Source: Temnothorax longispinosus
Taxonomy: Eukaryota; Arthropoda; Insecta; Hymenoptera; Formicidae
DNA: 64,000 nt
Assembly: GCF_030848805.1 (NCBI RefSeq)
Contig: NC_092361.1
Span: forward strand, 22,589,406 to 22,653,405
Direction: 5' to 3'
Shown: in pieces, positions 52,941 to 64,000 of the stretch
How positions within the stretch are numbered: position 1 is the first letter of the stretch
How the letters are laid out: every line of letters begins with the position of its first letter
The notes under the pieces: generated by a model
The model's input: the letters and a program-made list of their open reading frames with translations, nothing else
Told to the model about the DNA's origin: nothing
Database searches by the model: none
Translations under genes and position numbers: made by a program

Positions 52941-52965
52941 ATATATATATATATATATATATATA
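52941..52965. repeat. (AT)n microsatellite
   Basis: An uninterrupted AT dinucleotide run of about 12 units. Confidence 0.95.
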
Positions 52966-54712
52966 AAGGATTTAGAACGAGATATGTCCAACGAAGATAT
53001 TATATAATCAAAGTTATCTTTTTGTTTTTTACATTTGATTTAAGTATATTTATTGAAAACCTATAAAGAATATTATTACTAGATAAGATTAGAGTGAAAT
53101 TTAAGCGAAGAGAATTATGTTTTTTTTGGGAGGGGTATAATATTTTATTATTTAAAGATATTATTTGATTTATCTTTATGATGCGCTATGAATTTTCTAA
53201 AACGTGGTTCAAAAAGCTTCGAATTTTAATAAAACCCGGAATGAGATAAATCCAGAAATTCCAGGACGCTGCACTTTGTGATTGTCTCAGAACCCGCCGC
53301 CATGATATCCATCTTCTACGTTATTTCGGTGGAAAACCATGCGCGCGTCGCAAGCCGGGTCGATAAAATGGACAAGCCTTTCGTGTATCTTCCCTTACTC
53401 TAAACTTGCGTGTGCATTTTGTTGTTCGTAGCTGCCTATATATGTATATAGCGATACACATAAACGATCCTAGAAGAGAAGGTATAAGAAGCCCGCAAAG
53501 TGATGGTAAACAGCCGCGAATATTTCTGCGAGTTTGCACAACGATATATCGGTGAATTATAAATTTGTGGAAACGCGAAATTCTGGAAGCCTTAAAATAT
53601 TTACGCCTGACATGCTGTTGAAAGATAGAAATGAATTTTTTACGCGCGATATGTGCATGGATACATTGCATTCGATCCATCGGCTCCTCAAATGTGAAAA
53701 CATTTTTTACCACGTTATTCAAATCTACTGCGCGTAATAATGTCAATTTTAATGATGAATTTTCTCATTTTTGATGATACTAAAAAATAATAATTCTCTC
53801 CTTTACTTTCAATAAATAGAAATAATCTTATTAAGAAAAGAAATGAATATAAAATGTATATTTTGAAAAATTTTAATCTTATTATTTAACATTTTTTTGA
53901 GGCGCCGATATTTTGTGAATTATTAGTTAACAAGTAACATATGCGAGCATATATTGAAACGGAATTATTAAGAGACCGTACACGAAGATCAGTATTTGAA
54001 AATTCTCTACCTCTGGCGCCGTTTGCCAATTCTCTGCTTTCTGCTTCATTGGCCCGTCGCTTCGGATCGTTGCAGATTAACTCTGTCGTAGAGTTTACGA
54101 TCGTGCTCTCTCGTAACTGATACATTTTTCGAAAGTATTGTCACGACTTATTCCATTAATTGCAATTGTACGTACATGTGAAATATATTGGGAATATGCA
54201 ATTAAAGTTTTTATCATAAAAATAATATAGTAAGAAATAGATTTGAAGAAAGAGTAGCTTTTAAAAGTTTAAAATTTATATTAAAAGAGAAAGAACAAAT
54301 ATCATATTTATACAATATTTTTTATATATTTTTTTTACGTACATCGAAACAATACATTTAAATAGAATTTAATAATTGAAAATATGCTTAATATCAAAGA
54401 TACGAATCGTAAGTTGAGTCACATATTTGTTTCTTTTCATAAATATATCCTTCGATAAAAATTGTGAAATAATTTCGTGGCTTGCAATCGTATTATTGTA
54501 ATTTATAATAGAAAATTACATGATAGAGAAAATATTTGTTACATAATTTTCGTACCAATTGCGCGTACTGTCATTACTCATTAAGAATTGTTTCTATCGC
54601 GTTCTTAATCTTTGCGTCCTCGATGACTAACGGTTAAGAAAATCTATTCCTGGAAACATTGCACAGACATTCCACAAGCATTGCATGGTCAAATCTATTC
54701 CGCTCGACAACG
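52966..54712. other. AT-rich non-coding DNA
   Basis: The minus frame at 53321-53746 (141 codons) has no recognisable motif, and I do not call it. Nothing else is visible. Confidence 0.5.
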
Positions 54713-54858
54713 AAACTTTTCGCAGGAGTCGTAAGAGTCCTTCTGCACCATGAAACTTTTAAGATCCAGCGCCAGCGACATTTTGGTTTCCTCTGCGCGT
54801 GCTGTGCAAAACTTGTAAAGCTTAAAAGCACTTTCGGCTTTATACCCATGCGCATATC
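54713..54858. repeat. Diverged duplicate, copy 1
   Basis: This segment aligns over about 140 bp with 55328-55466 in the same orientation. Shared blocks include CTTTT(C/T)GC, GTAAGAG, ATGAAACTTT/ATGGAACTTT, AGATC, GACATTT and an identical 25-base block (54810-54834), ending in a shared TATCAA. The origin is unknown: an old tandem duplication, two copies of a repeat family, or paired regulatory elements. Confidence 0.7.
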
Positions 54859-55327
54859 AAAGGGATGCTCGTGAATGTGGGAGAAGGGATGAGGATAAAT
54901 TCTAAGTTCTCCAGACACCGAGATGAACAGGAAGTGGATTAAACTTTTTTGAAATTAAATTATGAAACAAAATTATAGATTTAAAAAAAACAAGTATAAT
55001 ATGAGTATAAAGATGATTATTTCTACGAATACATATTCACATTACGAGATTGTATAAAATTAGAATAAGAAGGCAATAAAATTAGAATTTTGAAACAATA
55101 AACAAAGATGTAAAGTAAGGAAGCAATCAGAAATTAAGTTTCAGCAAAAGCAAACGAGTTAAAATAATTCAGTGTTCAAATGAGAAAGTTTTATGTCATA
55201 GCGTTAGTAGTTTCCAACTAATTTCGAGCTTTAACCCTTTTTATCGTAAAATTTGTAATAACCACGAAGACAGATGAAGCGAACACGCTGGTATAAAGGG
55301 ATACATTATATACATATATATAATAGC

Positions 55328-55466
55328 AAACTTTTTGCCGAGTTCGTGTAAGAGCCGTCTGTTCATGATGGAACTTTCCAGATCGCGGCGAGTGACATTT
55401 AGGTCTCTCGCTTGGAACTTGTAAAGCTTAAAAGCACTTTGAGATTTATGCTTAGGCGGTTATCAA
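55328..55466. repeat. Diverged duplicate, copy 2
   Basis: This is the second copy, about 0.6 kb after copy 1. Its identical 25-base block is 55416-55440. Substitutions and small indels separate the copies, so the duplication is not recent. Confidence 0.7.
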
Positions 55467-58400
55467 CGATAGCCTGCAGCTCCGAAGGGAAAACTGTATC
55501 AACCGAGAAAAGTCTTAAATTTGTAAAAGGTTAACGCGCTTGTCGAAATTCGATGATAATAAAATACATTTCTTCATTTTACGATAATGTAAATTTGAGA
55601 ACTGAGAAGTCTTAATTCAGAATGGAAAGAGACAATTTTCTGAACTGAAGTAATCATTCGACATTCCTGAACATCTCTTAAAAGAACACGCTGCACGTAT
55701 ATTCGCGCACGTAGAAGTAATGCGATTTAATTTATTAAACAGATGCAGAGAGATGATTCCGGGCAAGTGTCTCATACGCAGACTGGAAAGTCGCGCGGTG
55801 AAATGCGGATGGGCAATTTTGCAAAAATAATTTATAAGAATTTAGAGCGGTCTAGAAGATTATGGTATGCTATAGTCGCTTATTATAGCCGGCAGGTGAA
55901 TCCGGATACCCGGACGTAATGTACGTGCCGTCGTATCGGTATCTTCTATCGTCGCAAATTATAGCCAGAAGGCAAACGCTACGGCTGAAGTTACCAAGTT
56001 TCGAACTAATTTCGCACTCACATGAATCGTCCGTAATCACTACCGGCAGGAATTGGACGTGCCGACATTGAGAAAGAGAACATGGAGGAAAGGGCTACGC
56101 TCATGGGAGTTGATTGGACACGATAGGTTACAAGTTGGGAAAGACAGTAGGTAGGGGAAGTAGTATCAAAGTAGCAAACTTGATCCATTAACGGCACAAG
56201 GAACCGCCCTCTTTATCTCTAACGTTGATCGGCTAACAAATAAGTCGACCGTTCATTTCTTGCAAGGTTATTTGCGTAATTAGCCACAAATTCGTTACGG
56301 GCATGTAACCGCGGATATATTAAGTGGTTGTATATTAAGTGTTAATGTTCCCTCGCTTTGAACATCTCTCTTTCTGTTTCTTAGAGAATTAGCCTGTTTA
56401 GAAAATTATTTAGAAATTAATTCTTTGAAATACATATCTATGTACGATAGATAAATATTTATAGCGAGATAAAACAATGATTCTAGCAATTTGCGAAAGG
56501 TGGAAAATGAAAATAAATGACCAGCTTTTTATATTGTTCAAGTTTTCATTCGTGACTCTCTTACTCGGAGAAAGATTGTTGAAACACGTTACATTATTAT
56601 GCCGCAAGAAATTATGTCGTTCTAGTAACATTATATTTGATATTTATACAATACGGTTTCGAGAATAAAAGTCATATGTAAAATAAAAACGTCAGAAAAA
56701 TATTTTGAATATTTTTTAATTCAAAATAAGATTTTTTACAATTAATACCAACTAAAGACGATTATAAAAGAGGAGATGCAAAGATTGAAAATGAGGAGAA
56801 TTAATTGTAAAGGATCCTATTTTAAATTAAAAAAATATTTAAAATATTTTTCTGACAGGTTCTTTATTGTATATATGATTTTTGTTTCAGAATTTATAGA
56901 CTGCATTGCGTATATTACACTAATGTAGTGACAATTAAGGTTATATCGCGAAGTGAAATTAATACGCATCTATAAAGATAGCGCGAAGAAATTTTATTCT
57001 CTTTATTCGTTTTTGATGTAAAATAATTTTAACTTTTTAAATCATTTTTTGCGGAATGTTCCGGAGAATGCTACTTTCTCGGTGAAGTTATTATGCGCGC
57101 ATTCTGGAAAAAAAAACAACAATTTTTATATCAAGAATTATTTGTATATATGCTCCGTTTTATGGTCAATATAATATTATCTCTATTACTATTAGAGATA
57201 CTATGAAATTACTTTCATATGTCGAAGAAAAAGAAGAGTTCTACGCGTGTTTCGTGTCACACTGGAATATTTTTTACATCACGAATTTTTTTCTTTTTTT
57301 GCGAGTTAATGTCGATCGATAACGAGATAACTGGAGTCGGGCAAAATTTTAGTATCCATCTTGCGCTCGGTACTTTTCCTCTACGCTATGTAAGAAATAT
57401 AATGTCGTAGAGTAGTATCGCTTTCGTGCTTGTATTCTCGTTATGAGAAATTATCGATCAACGCCGAACTGTATTCTTGCGTATCATAGTTCATTGGACG
57501 GAGTACAGAGACGCGAGAAGCTAGATTTCGAAGTTGCGTGAGGGTTAAGAGAGCGGATCGTGTCGACAAAGAAGGCCATCAATGCAAATTAAGATATTAT
57601 CACCCGTAACCGTTCTCAACCTGCCAGTGTATTCGATCTCTATACCCTCTTCAAGGTATATCTCCGCCGAAGCTTCGGCATCTTGGAGGCCAAGTTTCTA
57701 GTTTATGAAGGGCAACAATTTATATTCGCGCGTAAATGCAATTTGAGTACACGTAAATCATCGAAGGAAATGCCTCTGGTTTCTAGTAGAAAAAAATACG
57801 ATTGCGGAAGTAAAAACCGAAAAAATTTGATTATGATGTAAGATATTGACTGGGAAATAAGGATATTTTTTTAAATTTAATTATTTATGATATTTTAGTT
57901 GTGGTCTCATTTGTTTCTATTGTACACTTATACAGCATATTAGAATTTGAGCCAAACAGCGTTTTTTGAAACTGCATTTTACGTAGCGTAAATATAGAAA
58001 CGTATTCTCGCGAAAACGCTTGAAGAAAATAATAGGAAATTAATAATTTATTTTTAATAATTTTGTAATAGTTAATGAGCTTACCTGAGGAACGTAGCAA
58101 AAGACTTGCAAAAGATACATACACAAATTCTACAAATCCGAACTTATAGAAAACTCTTTGTAACCACAGCTTACAAAGAATCATAGCCATATACATATTA
58201 TTTAAAATTTTTAATGTCACTGTTTTGGTTTGACTTTAACGTATTTTCTATGAAGATGGCCCTCGGCACAAGTTCGCATTATACAGTTTCGAAACGTAGT
58301 GGCGAAACATCCAAAAATAAATCACGGGTTGTTAACACCTTAATAATATCGCTCAAGTAACTCTCCCTTGGCTTCAATAAACATGCTAAGCATCAAGGAT

Positions 58401-58892
58401 TGGCGAACACGTGCATACTATGTTATGATAATTGATCACGCAACATAGACACCGCGCCCTGTCAAAGTATGCGGCCGCTCTTTATTACTTAATTTTCAGA
58501 GATATTTATGTAAATGCTATGCAAAGTATATACATAATATGTACTGGAATTCTAATCGACTTTATCTAATTAAAATTAATTTCAGCTTTATTTATTTTTA
58601 TTTGATTAAGAATTTGAATAAGAATTAGTAGAAAAACATCTCTGCTAGTATTAGAAAGGTAGATTTTATTTTAATAAAAAACCGTTATTTAAATGCTTTA
58701 GCTATAATATGGTCAAATTATATATACATATTTGAAAAGTAACCACCTACGATAAGCAATAAATTTTCCGAAGTTACAACGAAATACTAGTTGTTCCATC
58801 TTGATGCAAGGTTTATACATAGAAAATTGTTTGTTTTATGTAAAAGCACGGAAGTAAATCACAAAACTTATGTCTTTGCTACGAAACATATA
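55467..58892. other. Mostly AT-rich non-coding DNA
   Basis: No supportable gene. The minus frame 57885-58220 (111 codons) is rich in hydrophobic and Lys residues, as expected for translated AT-rich sequence. Confidence 0.55.
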
Positions 58893-59237
58893 ATGAGCTG
58901 TATATTTAACGATACGTTAGTTGGTACGAATTTTAAACAGTTAATAAAATCAAGATCTTACGAGCCAAAAATAATCGAGGATTATTTGTATTCACTGTCA
59001 AGCGCTGATCATCAAAGCCATCTATCTAACGGTTCACTTTCGGTATACTTGAGTCACTCTGGTACACTCCGATATAAGGGCAGAGTTATCAGATTCGCGG
59101 GGATCATGCGGCTTAACGTCAGCGCGAAGCTGCGCGTTGCTGAATATGCGAAACTTCCTAATTATTCGCTGACGAGGAACCACGCGCGCGAATTAAGTTA
59201 CGAAATGGTAACGTTACTGTCGACGGTCCGGACGTAA
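58893..59237 (+). CDS. Doubtful 114-codon ORF
   Basis: The frame is open from 58791, but its first ATG is at 58893 (MSCIFNDTLVG...). It runs to TAA 59235-59237. It crosses from AT-rich into CpG-richer DNA and stays open. The composition is balanced (no homopolymers), with no signal peptide or known motif. It could be chance or an exon. Confidence 0.13.
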   Translation: MSCIFNDTLVGTNFKQLIKSRSYEPKIIEDYLYSLSSADHQSHLSNGSLSVYLSHSGTLRYKGRVIRFAGIMRLNVSAKLRVAEYAKLPNYSLTRNHARELSYEMVTLLSTVRT

Positions 59238-61030
59238 GTGAGCAACGGAAGACATTTTGCATTCGTGTAATAACGGTGACCCTCGCGGACAGTCCTTAGG
59301 GCTCCCAGGCAAAGCCCGAGGGAGACCAGCCCTTTTTTGCACTGTTGCAACATAAAGCTACACGCGGGGACAGGGTGAAACGCGGCACCAAACGACCCGT
59401 TTTTCATCCTTGAATTTATAACGGCGCTGTTCCCATTCTGCGCCACCTTCCGCCATCTTCTCGCGTCTCTCTCCCGCATTCAGAGTTACTGGTGGTAAAG
59501 AGAAGATTGTCCCAACCCGCGTCTGCCTTTCGAAAACGGTCTCAGCACGAAATCGCACGAAAAAAAGTAACGGATGTTGTTTTTAGCATCTATGCCATTG
59601 CAAGCTCTCAGTCTTTTAAATACCTCTCAACGTGATTAATTATCTAATCAAGCTAACTTGTATAGTTTCTAAATATGTATATGAGTATACTGCTTAAAAT
59701 GCATTTTTATTCAAGTTTAAAAAACTATTTTTTTTACGTTTGCGTACATTAAAATGTCTTAGGATTATGAATAACCCCCCAAAAAAGACTAAATGCGTCA
59801 TGATGTATGTATTCTTTCATGCCTATTTGACTATTTTGGGTCACAAAAACATAGTGGAAGAAATGTGGGAAACAAATTACAGATGACACTTTCCGTGAAA
59901 TCTTAGGAGAGAAAGAATTGCAACCAAGTCACAAAAAATTGAGTGAAAAAATTCAGGCAACCGCTGCACCGCTGAAGACGCGGCAAAACTAACAGTCTCT
60001 TAAAATCTGAAAAATTTTAGGTTTTAATATCTAGCATTTGTATACCATATTTAAAAATTATGAACATATGTTGTATACACATATAAATATTGATCGTATA
60101 ATAAAATTATAAAACACGTAATGACAATTGCATTAGTCTGTGCATTTTTATATATTTATTATACATTAAATTTATATTTATTTCCTATAAATTTTTAATG
60201 TATGATTCAGATAGACGAGAAATACGTCTTAAACTTACTCAGAAATATTTTTCTGTGGCATTATGTATTTTTAGTAGATAATTGCATTTTAATATACGTT
60301 GAGGAGAAACTAAAAGTCTCACTCATTGTCTTTTATTTAGTATTTTTTTTAGAGATTACGACGAAAAAGGATGAAGTCCTCACGGGAGTATCTCTTTGTT
60401 TTAATTTCTAAGCGGCTGTTTTTTATAATCGCAGCAGATCAAAGTCTAAGAAATAATATCCCCGAGGAGGGAAGATTACACGGTAGTGTGATCTTCGTGT
60501 GTGGCCGATCTCTCTTCTTTTTTCGGTAAAGTCTCCACGTTGATGCGCGGTTGGCAATGTCGGCGTGGATTAACATACTCGGTTTCCAGTTCGGCGTTCG
60601 GCATAAGCGCTCCGGGAAGCCTGTATTGGGCATCGTTCATTAAAGTAATGGGCATGATCTTCGTAACTTTAATGGTAGCTCCACCCTCCCTCCTTCGTTT
60701 ACGATGTTCCACGTGATTCGTGAAGAGTGGAACGGCGCGCCTCTCTCAAAAATTTTCAGATCATATACGAATTAATTGAAGAATACGTTCAATATATTCC
60801 AGCGGTTCGTTACTCCTCCGACCGAGGTATATCTGACAGTAAATTTACAAACGAGAAACAGCCATTACGGCTCACTACGCGAGTTTTATTGAACTTGAAG
60901 TCTTAAATACCGCGTGCGACTTCTATGATTTTTTTTTTATAAATTACTCGTCGAGAAGTGATATATACTTATTCTCTCATGCAGAGAATCTGAGACGTTT
61001 TATATTTATTTTATCCACAGAACAAATATG
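59238..61030. other. Non-coding DNA with GC-rich patches
   Basis: GC-richer patches at about 59270-59560 and 60480-60740. The first includes GCGCCACCTT (59440-59449), one mismatch from the reverse complement of the fly CTCF core as I know it. The rest is AT-rich, with no gene visible. Confidence 0.45.
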
Positions 61031-61640
61031 ATTCCAGCTCGCCGCCCTTCTGGCAATAATGTCGACCGTGTCGTCCGTGTCGAACAAACATTCCACGCGG
61101 GGAATCTAATCCAACTCGTGTCGAATATCGTCTAGCGTGCTACAGTGTTGCTTTTCACCGGCGTTCGCCGACATTAATATCACAGTTCCGACTTGCGAGC
61201 GTATTTCACGATTTTATCGTCATTAATTTATATGATTTTTCTCTTTTTACCTTGCGCGCGCGATTTTCCTCCGGAGTCGTGACGTGTCACGCCCCCGCGT
61301 TTAGCTTCGACGCTACGGGGTAATGATGAAGGAGGACGGGGTAGCCGATGAAAGAGAGAAAGACCGGGAAAGACAAAAGAAAAAAGAAAACTGCTAATGT
61401 ATTTTAAGCGATCGATGTAAAGTTGTAGTACGAACTGCTCTTTATATAGCCGCACCAGCCGACCCCGCTTGATGGTGCTGCCGGAATGTTTGGAGTTTAG
61501 AGCATAATCGTTGCCTCATAAAAGTGCATGATGCGTTTTTAAAGGGTGCTTCTGTGGAGCAATAAACAGGGGAACGTACCACGCTCTACGTGGTAATCTC
61601 CGATCTCCGTTACTAGCCCGACAATCACGCTCTACAACAA
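61031..61640. other. GC-richer non-coding patch
   Basis: CpG-rich on the left, purine-rich near 61340-61385. A perfect hairpin TACCACG/CGTGGTA (61577-61595, 5-nt loop) lies near its right end. Confidence 0.5.
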
Positions 61641-61675
61641 GATGGCCTAAGCGGTTAGACGGTACCCCTAGCTTG
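61640..61675 (+). other. tRNA-like fragment (D-arm/A-box only)
   Basis: GATGGCCTAAGCGGTTAGAC resembles the D-arm of Leu/Ser tRNAs. TGGCCTAAGCGG (61643-61654) fits the pol III A-box with one mismatch. No B-box (GGTTCGAATCC type) or closing acceptor stem follows, so this is not a functional tRNA. It may be a tRNA pseudogene or a SINE head, or chance. Confidence 0.25.
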
Positions 61676-64000
61676 CGATTTATTTTTAATTTATCATGTT
61701 AATTAGGAATCTAATAATACTATCGTAGGAATCTAAGAATAGCTTGCTGGTTGGGTGTGCGCCTGATATTTTTGCCCGCAAACAGCTCGTCTCATTCGAA
61801 AGACTGAAGACGGGCTCGATGTTTTTATTATGTTCTCGGAGTGTATCGCAGATGAGCATATAAGCGACATATTTATGGCTATCACGGGGTAACGACGTTA
61901 TTCTAATGATGTAAATCACCGAACTTAAGACAATGAGACTAAATTTAAACTAGTACAGTTTAATCGAACATGACTGCATGGTACAGTTATTTATGTAAAA
62001 ACAAGCACAATTTATTATATCAAATGAACGTTATATTGTTATTATATATTATAGTCATAAGATTATCTCTTACAGAGATTAATGTTCAAGAGTTACTATT
62101 GAAATATTAATTACATAATAACATCATATTAATTTTGGCTGATTATATATATTAACATGAAATGAAATATGAAATAAAACAAGAATACTTATGTGTTTAA
62201 AGTTATTGAAATGATACGTTGAGCAATAAAGAAACTTTATCGTTAAATTGTTAACTTTAATACCAAATTAGTGAAAAAAGCACAATATCTTGAATTACTC
62301 TGTCTCCAAATAGTTTATTATATCGCGCTGTATTGAATCTTGATCGGTAAATCACAATGTAATGCCAGGGCGTGGTCTCTTTGTCTTCTCCAACCCCCGT
62401 GGTGCACCCCACCCAACTCCAGCCGCGGAAAATACACGACATTGCGCTTTCTAAATTCATATTCGACGATAAGTATTCCGTGACTCTTGAGATAAGTGAT
62501 TGGTCGACGACTGCTGCTCAAATGACTGTAACGTAAAAGGAAGACCGGGGGTACGGGCGGTGAGTTGCGTGCTGTCAGATTTCGCATCGCTATTTTCGAG
62601 TATTTGTATGCGAAAGAGGGTACGAAAAAGGGAAGGGTAGATAAAAGGGAGGGGAAGTAGCAAGTGAGATGGCGATCTCACAATGCGACCGTTTTACGAG
62701 TTATTCCATTTCAAGAAAGAAGTGTAATTTGTGCCGGGACTTTGCGCGAACTGTCCAACTTGAACGATTACGACAAAACACATCGGCCGAAGAAATTTCA
62801 AACCAGGCCATCGAGAAATTTCTTATTTGCAATTCTAACCGCGAGGCGATGCTAAATCGACACGAAACTCGCTCGATCTAATTTCCGATAATGGTGTGCT
62901 CGAAAATAAAACTGAAATTGTGTATTTTACGATATGTGTGTATTAATTTACGATAAAGAATATCTAATTTCTTTTTTATACTTTAATTTTGCGATTTTAA
63001 AATAATATACTGTAGAGAAAGTTTAAAATCAATCTTGAGAATTATGACAAACACATGAGGTTGATGCTTTTCCTTTAATATCGGAGTCTATGACAGCCTA
63101 AGTATAATAAAAAAACCTCGGTTAAGGCATCAAATTTCCGGTCACAATTGTGAGAATAATTTCTGCCTGGAGTCTAGAAAATCATTTGTCTGAACAAGGA
63201 AGACTTTGTAGAGCATTAAATGCCTTAAAGGCGGGCGAACCGCTTTCGTTTCGGTTGAGTGCGCTTGGGGAAAAAGCGTACCCTTATTGGGAGTCTACTC
63301 CACCCTCACGTCTAGAAACCCCACCCTGTACCCTTTACGTGATTTCACTCTGAATTTCTCAGTTTTTCTTTCTACAAATTAATAAAATTGTATTACGTAA
63401 ACCTCGCCAAAAAGAATCTTATTTTAATATAAACATTACATATTGCTACGCATCTGGTATAAATAACGTGTTACAGCTAATGTAAACGCGCGGCTAAATT
63501 CTTTCGTCGAATCTTTTTTTTTTTATTTTAATAAATCCATGGCGATCATATTTTGCGCTTTACGTATATCGAATATCTTTTCTCGACGCATAAAATATTG
63601 CTCATTATATCCAGCATATTATCACGAAGGACATAACTTCTTCTCGTTTCATTCGTCATAAATAGTATACGCATCTGATTCGTCTTTTCGACGAGCAGAA
63701 ATTATACTTTCTCTTCCAGCGATATGCATTAAGAATATTATACGTCGTTTAAGAAAACTGACAGCACGAACTACAGACGCAAGTCACGTAAGGCGATTAG
63801 TCTTCATTACCAAATCGCAAATAAAATATCGATATCTTTGACAAAATAACATATTGTCTGTCTACATCCTTGACTGTTTTTTATGCGGTAAAAAATTAAT
63901 TTGACAGTTGCACGCATAGTTCTGAAATTCATGTCACGACGCTATAAACGCAAAGCCTTAGCCTTTACAGGTTGTCTGCGTATAGCTTCCTCCTTCTGTC
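61676..64000. other. Non-coding DNA to the window end
   Basis: AT-rich, with GC-richer patches at about 62380-62660 and 63220-63350. Short frames on both strands (for example 62318-62587 - and 62664-62881 +) lack recognisable features. Nothing is called. Confidence 0.55.

Overview
The window is animal (insect) nuclear DNA. It carries the posterior Hox gene Abdominal-B (Abd-B) on the + strand, followed by about 46 kb in which I see no convincing protein-coding gene. Evidence for this is a complete 60-residue Abd-B-type homeodomain (17095-17274), a matching upstream coding exon joined by a canonical GT-AG intron, and large AT-rich non-coding stretches broken by CpG-rich patches and GA/CT microsatellites. 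The overall style (compact Hox gene, GC-heterogeneous DNA, no dense transposons) suggests a hymenopteran such as an ant. That is an inference, not something the sequence proves.

Layout. 1-8750: upstream AT-rich DNA with one clear inverted-repeat element (2565-2927) and a few GC-rich patches. 8755-10794: GC/CpG-rich block with GA repeats, a G-run cluster and initiator-like sites, probably the promoter and 5' leader. 10795-11824: Abd-B coding exon 1. 11825-16999: intron, with its own CpG-rich block at 12230-13720. 17000-17454: exon 2, with the W motif, homeodomain and Q/N/S/H-rich tail. 17455-17775: an in-frame, stop-free extension of 106 codons after a single UGA, with the same His/Ser-rich style and mixed synonymous codons. 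17776 to about 20290: probable 3' UTR. 20300-64000: non-coding DNA, expected from Hox cluster order to lie towards abd-A. It holds repeated CpG-rich islands (27.5-29.4, 30.1-32.0, 37.2-37.9, 42.0-43.7, 45.4-45.8, 50.3-50.8, 59.0-59.6 and 61.0-61.7 kb), long AT-rich deserts, several hairpins and palindromes, a diverged duplication at 54.7/55.3 kb, and a few short ORFs of doubtful status.

How it works together. Abd-B encodes a DNA-binding transcription factor that specifies posterior abdominal segments and genitalia in insects. In the insect Hox layout the region 3' of Abd-B holds segment-specific enhancers, boundaries and non-coding transcripts, so the downstream islands are best read as candidate regulatory or lncRNA promoter elements. 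The most interesting signal is the post-stop coding-like extension, which points to stop-codon readthrough making a longer Abd-B isoform.
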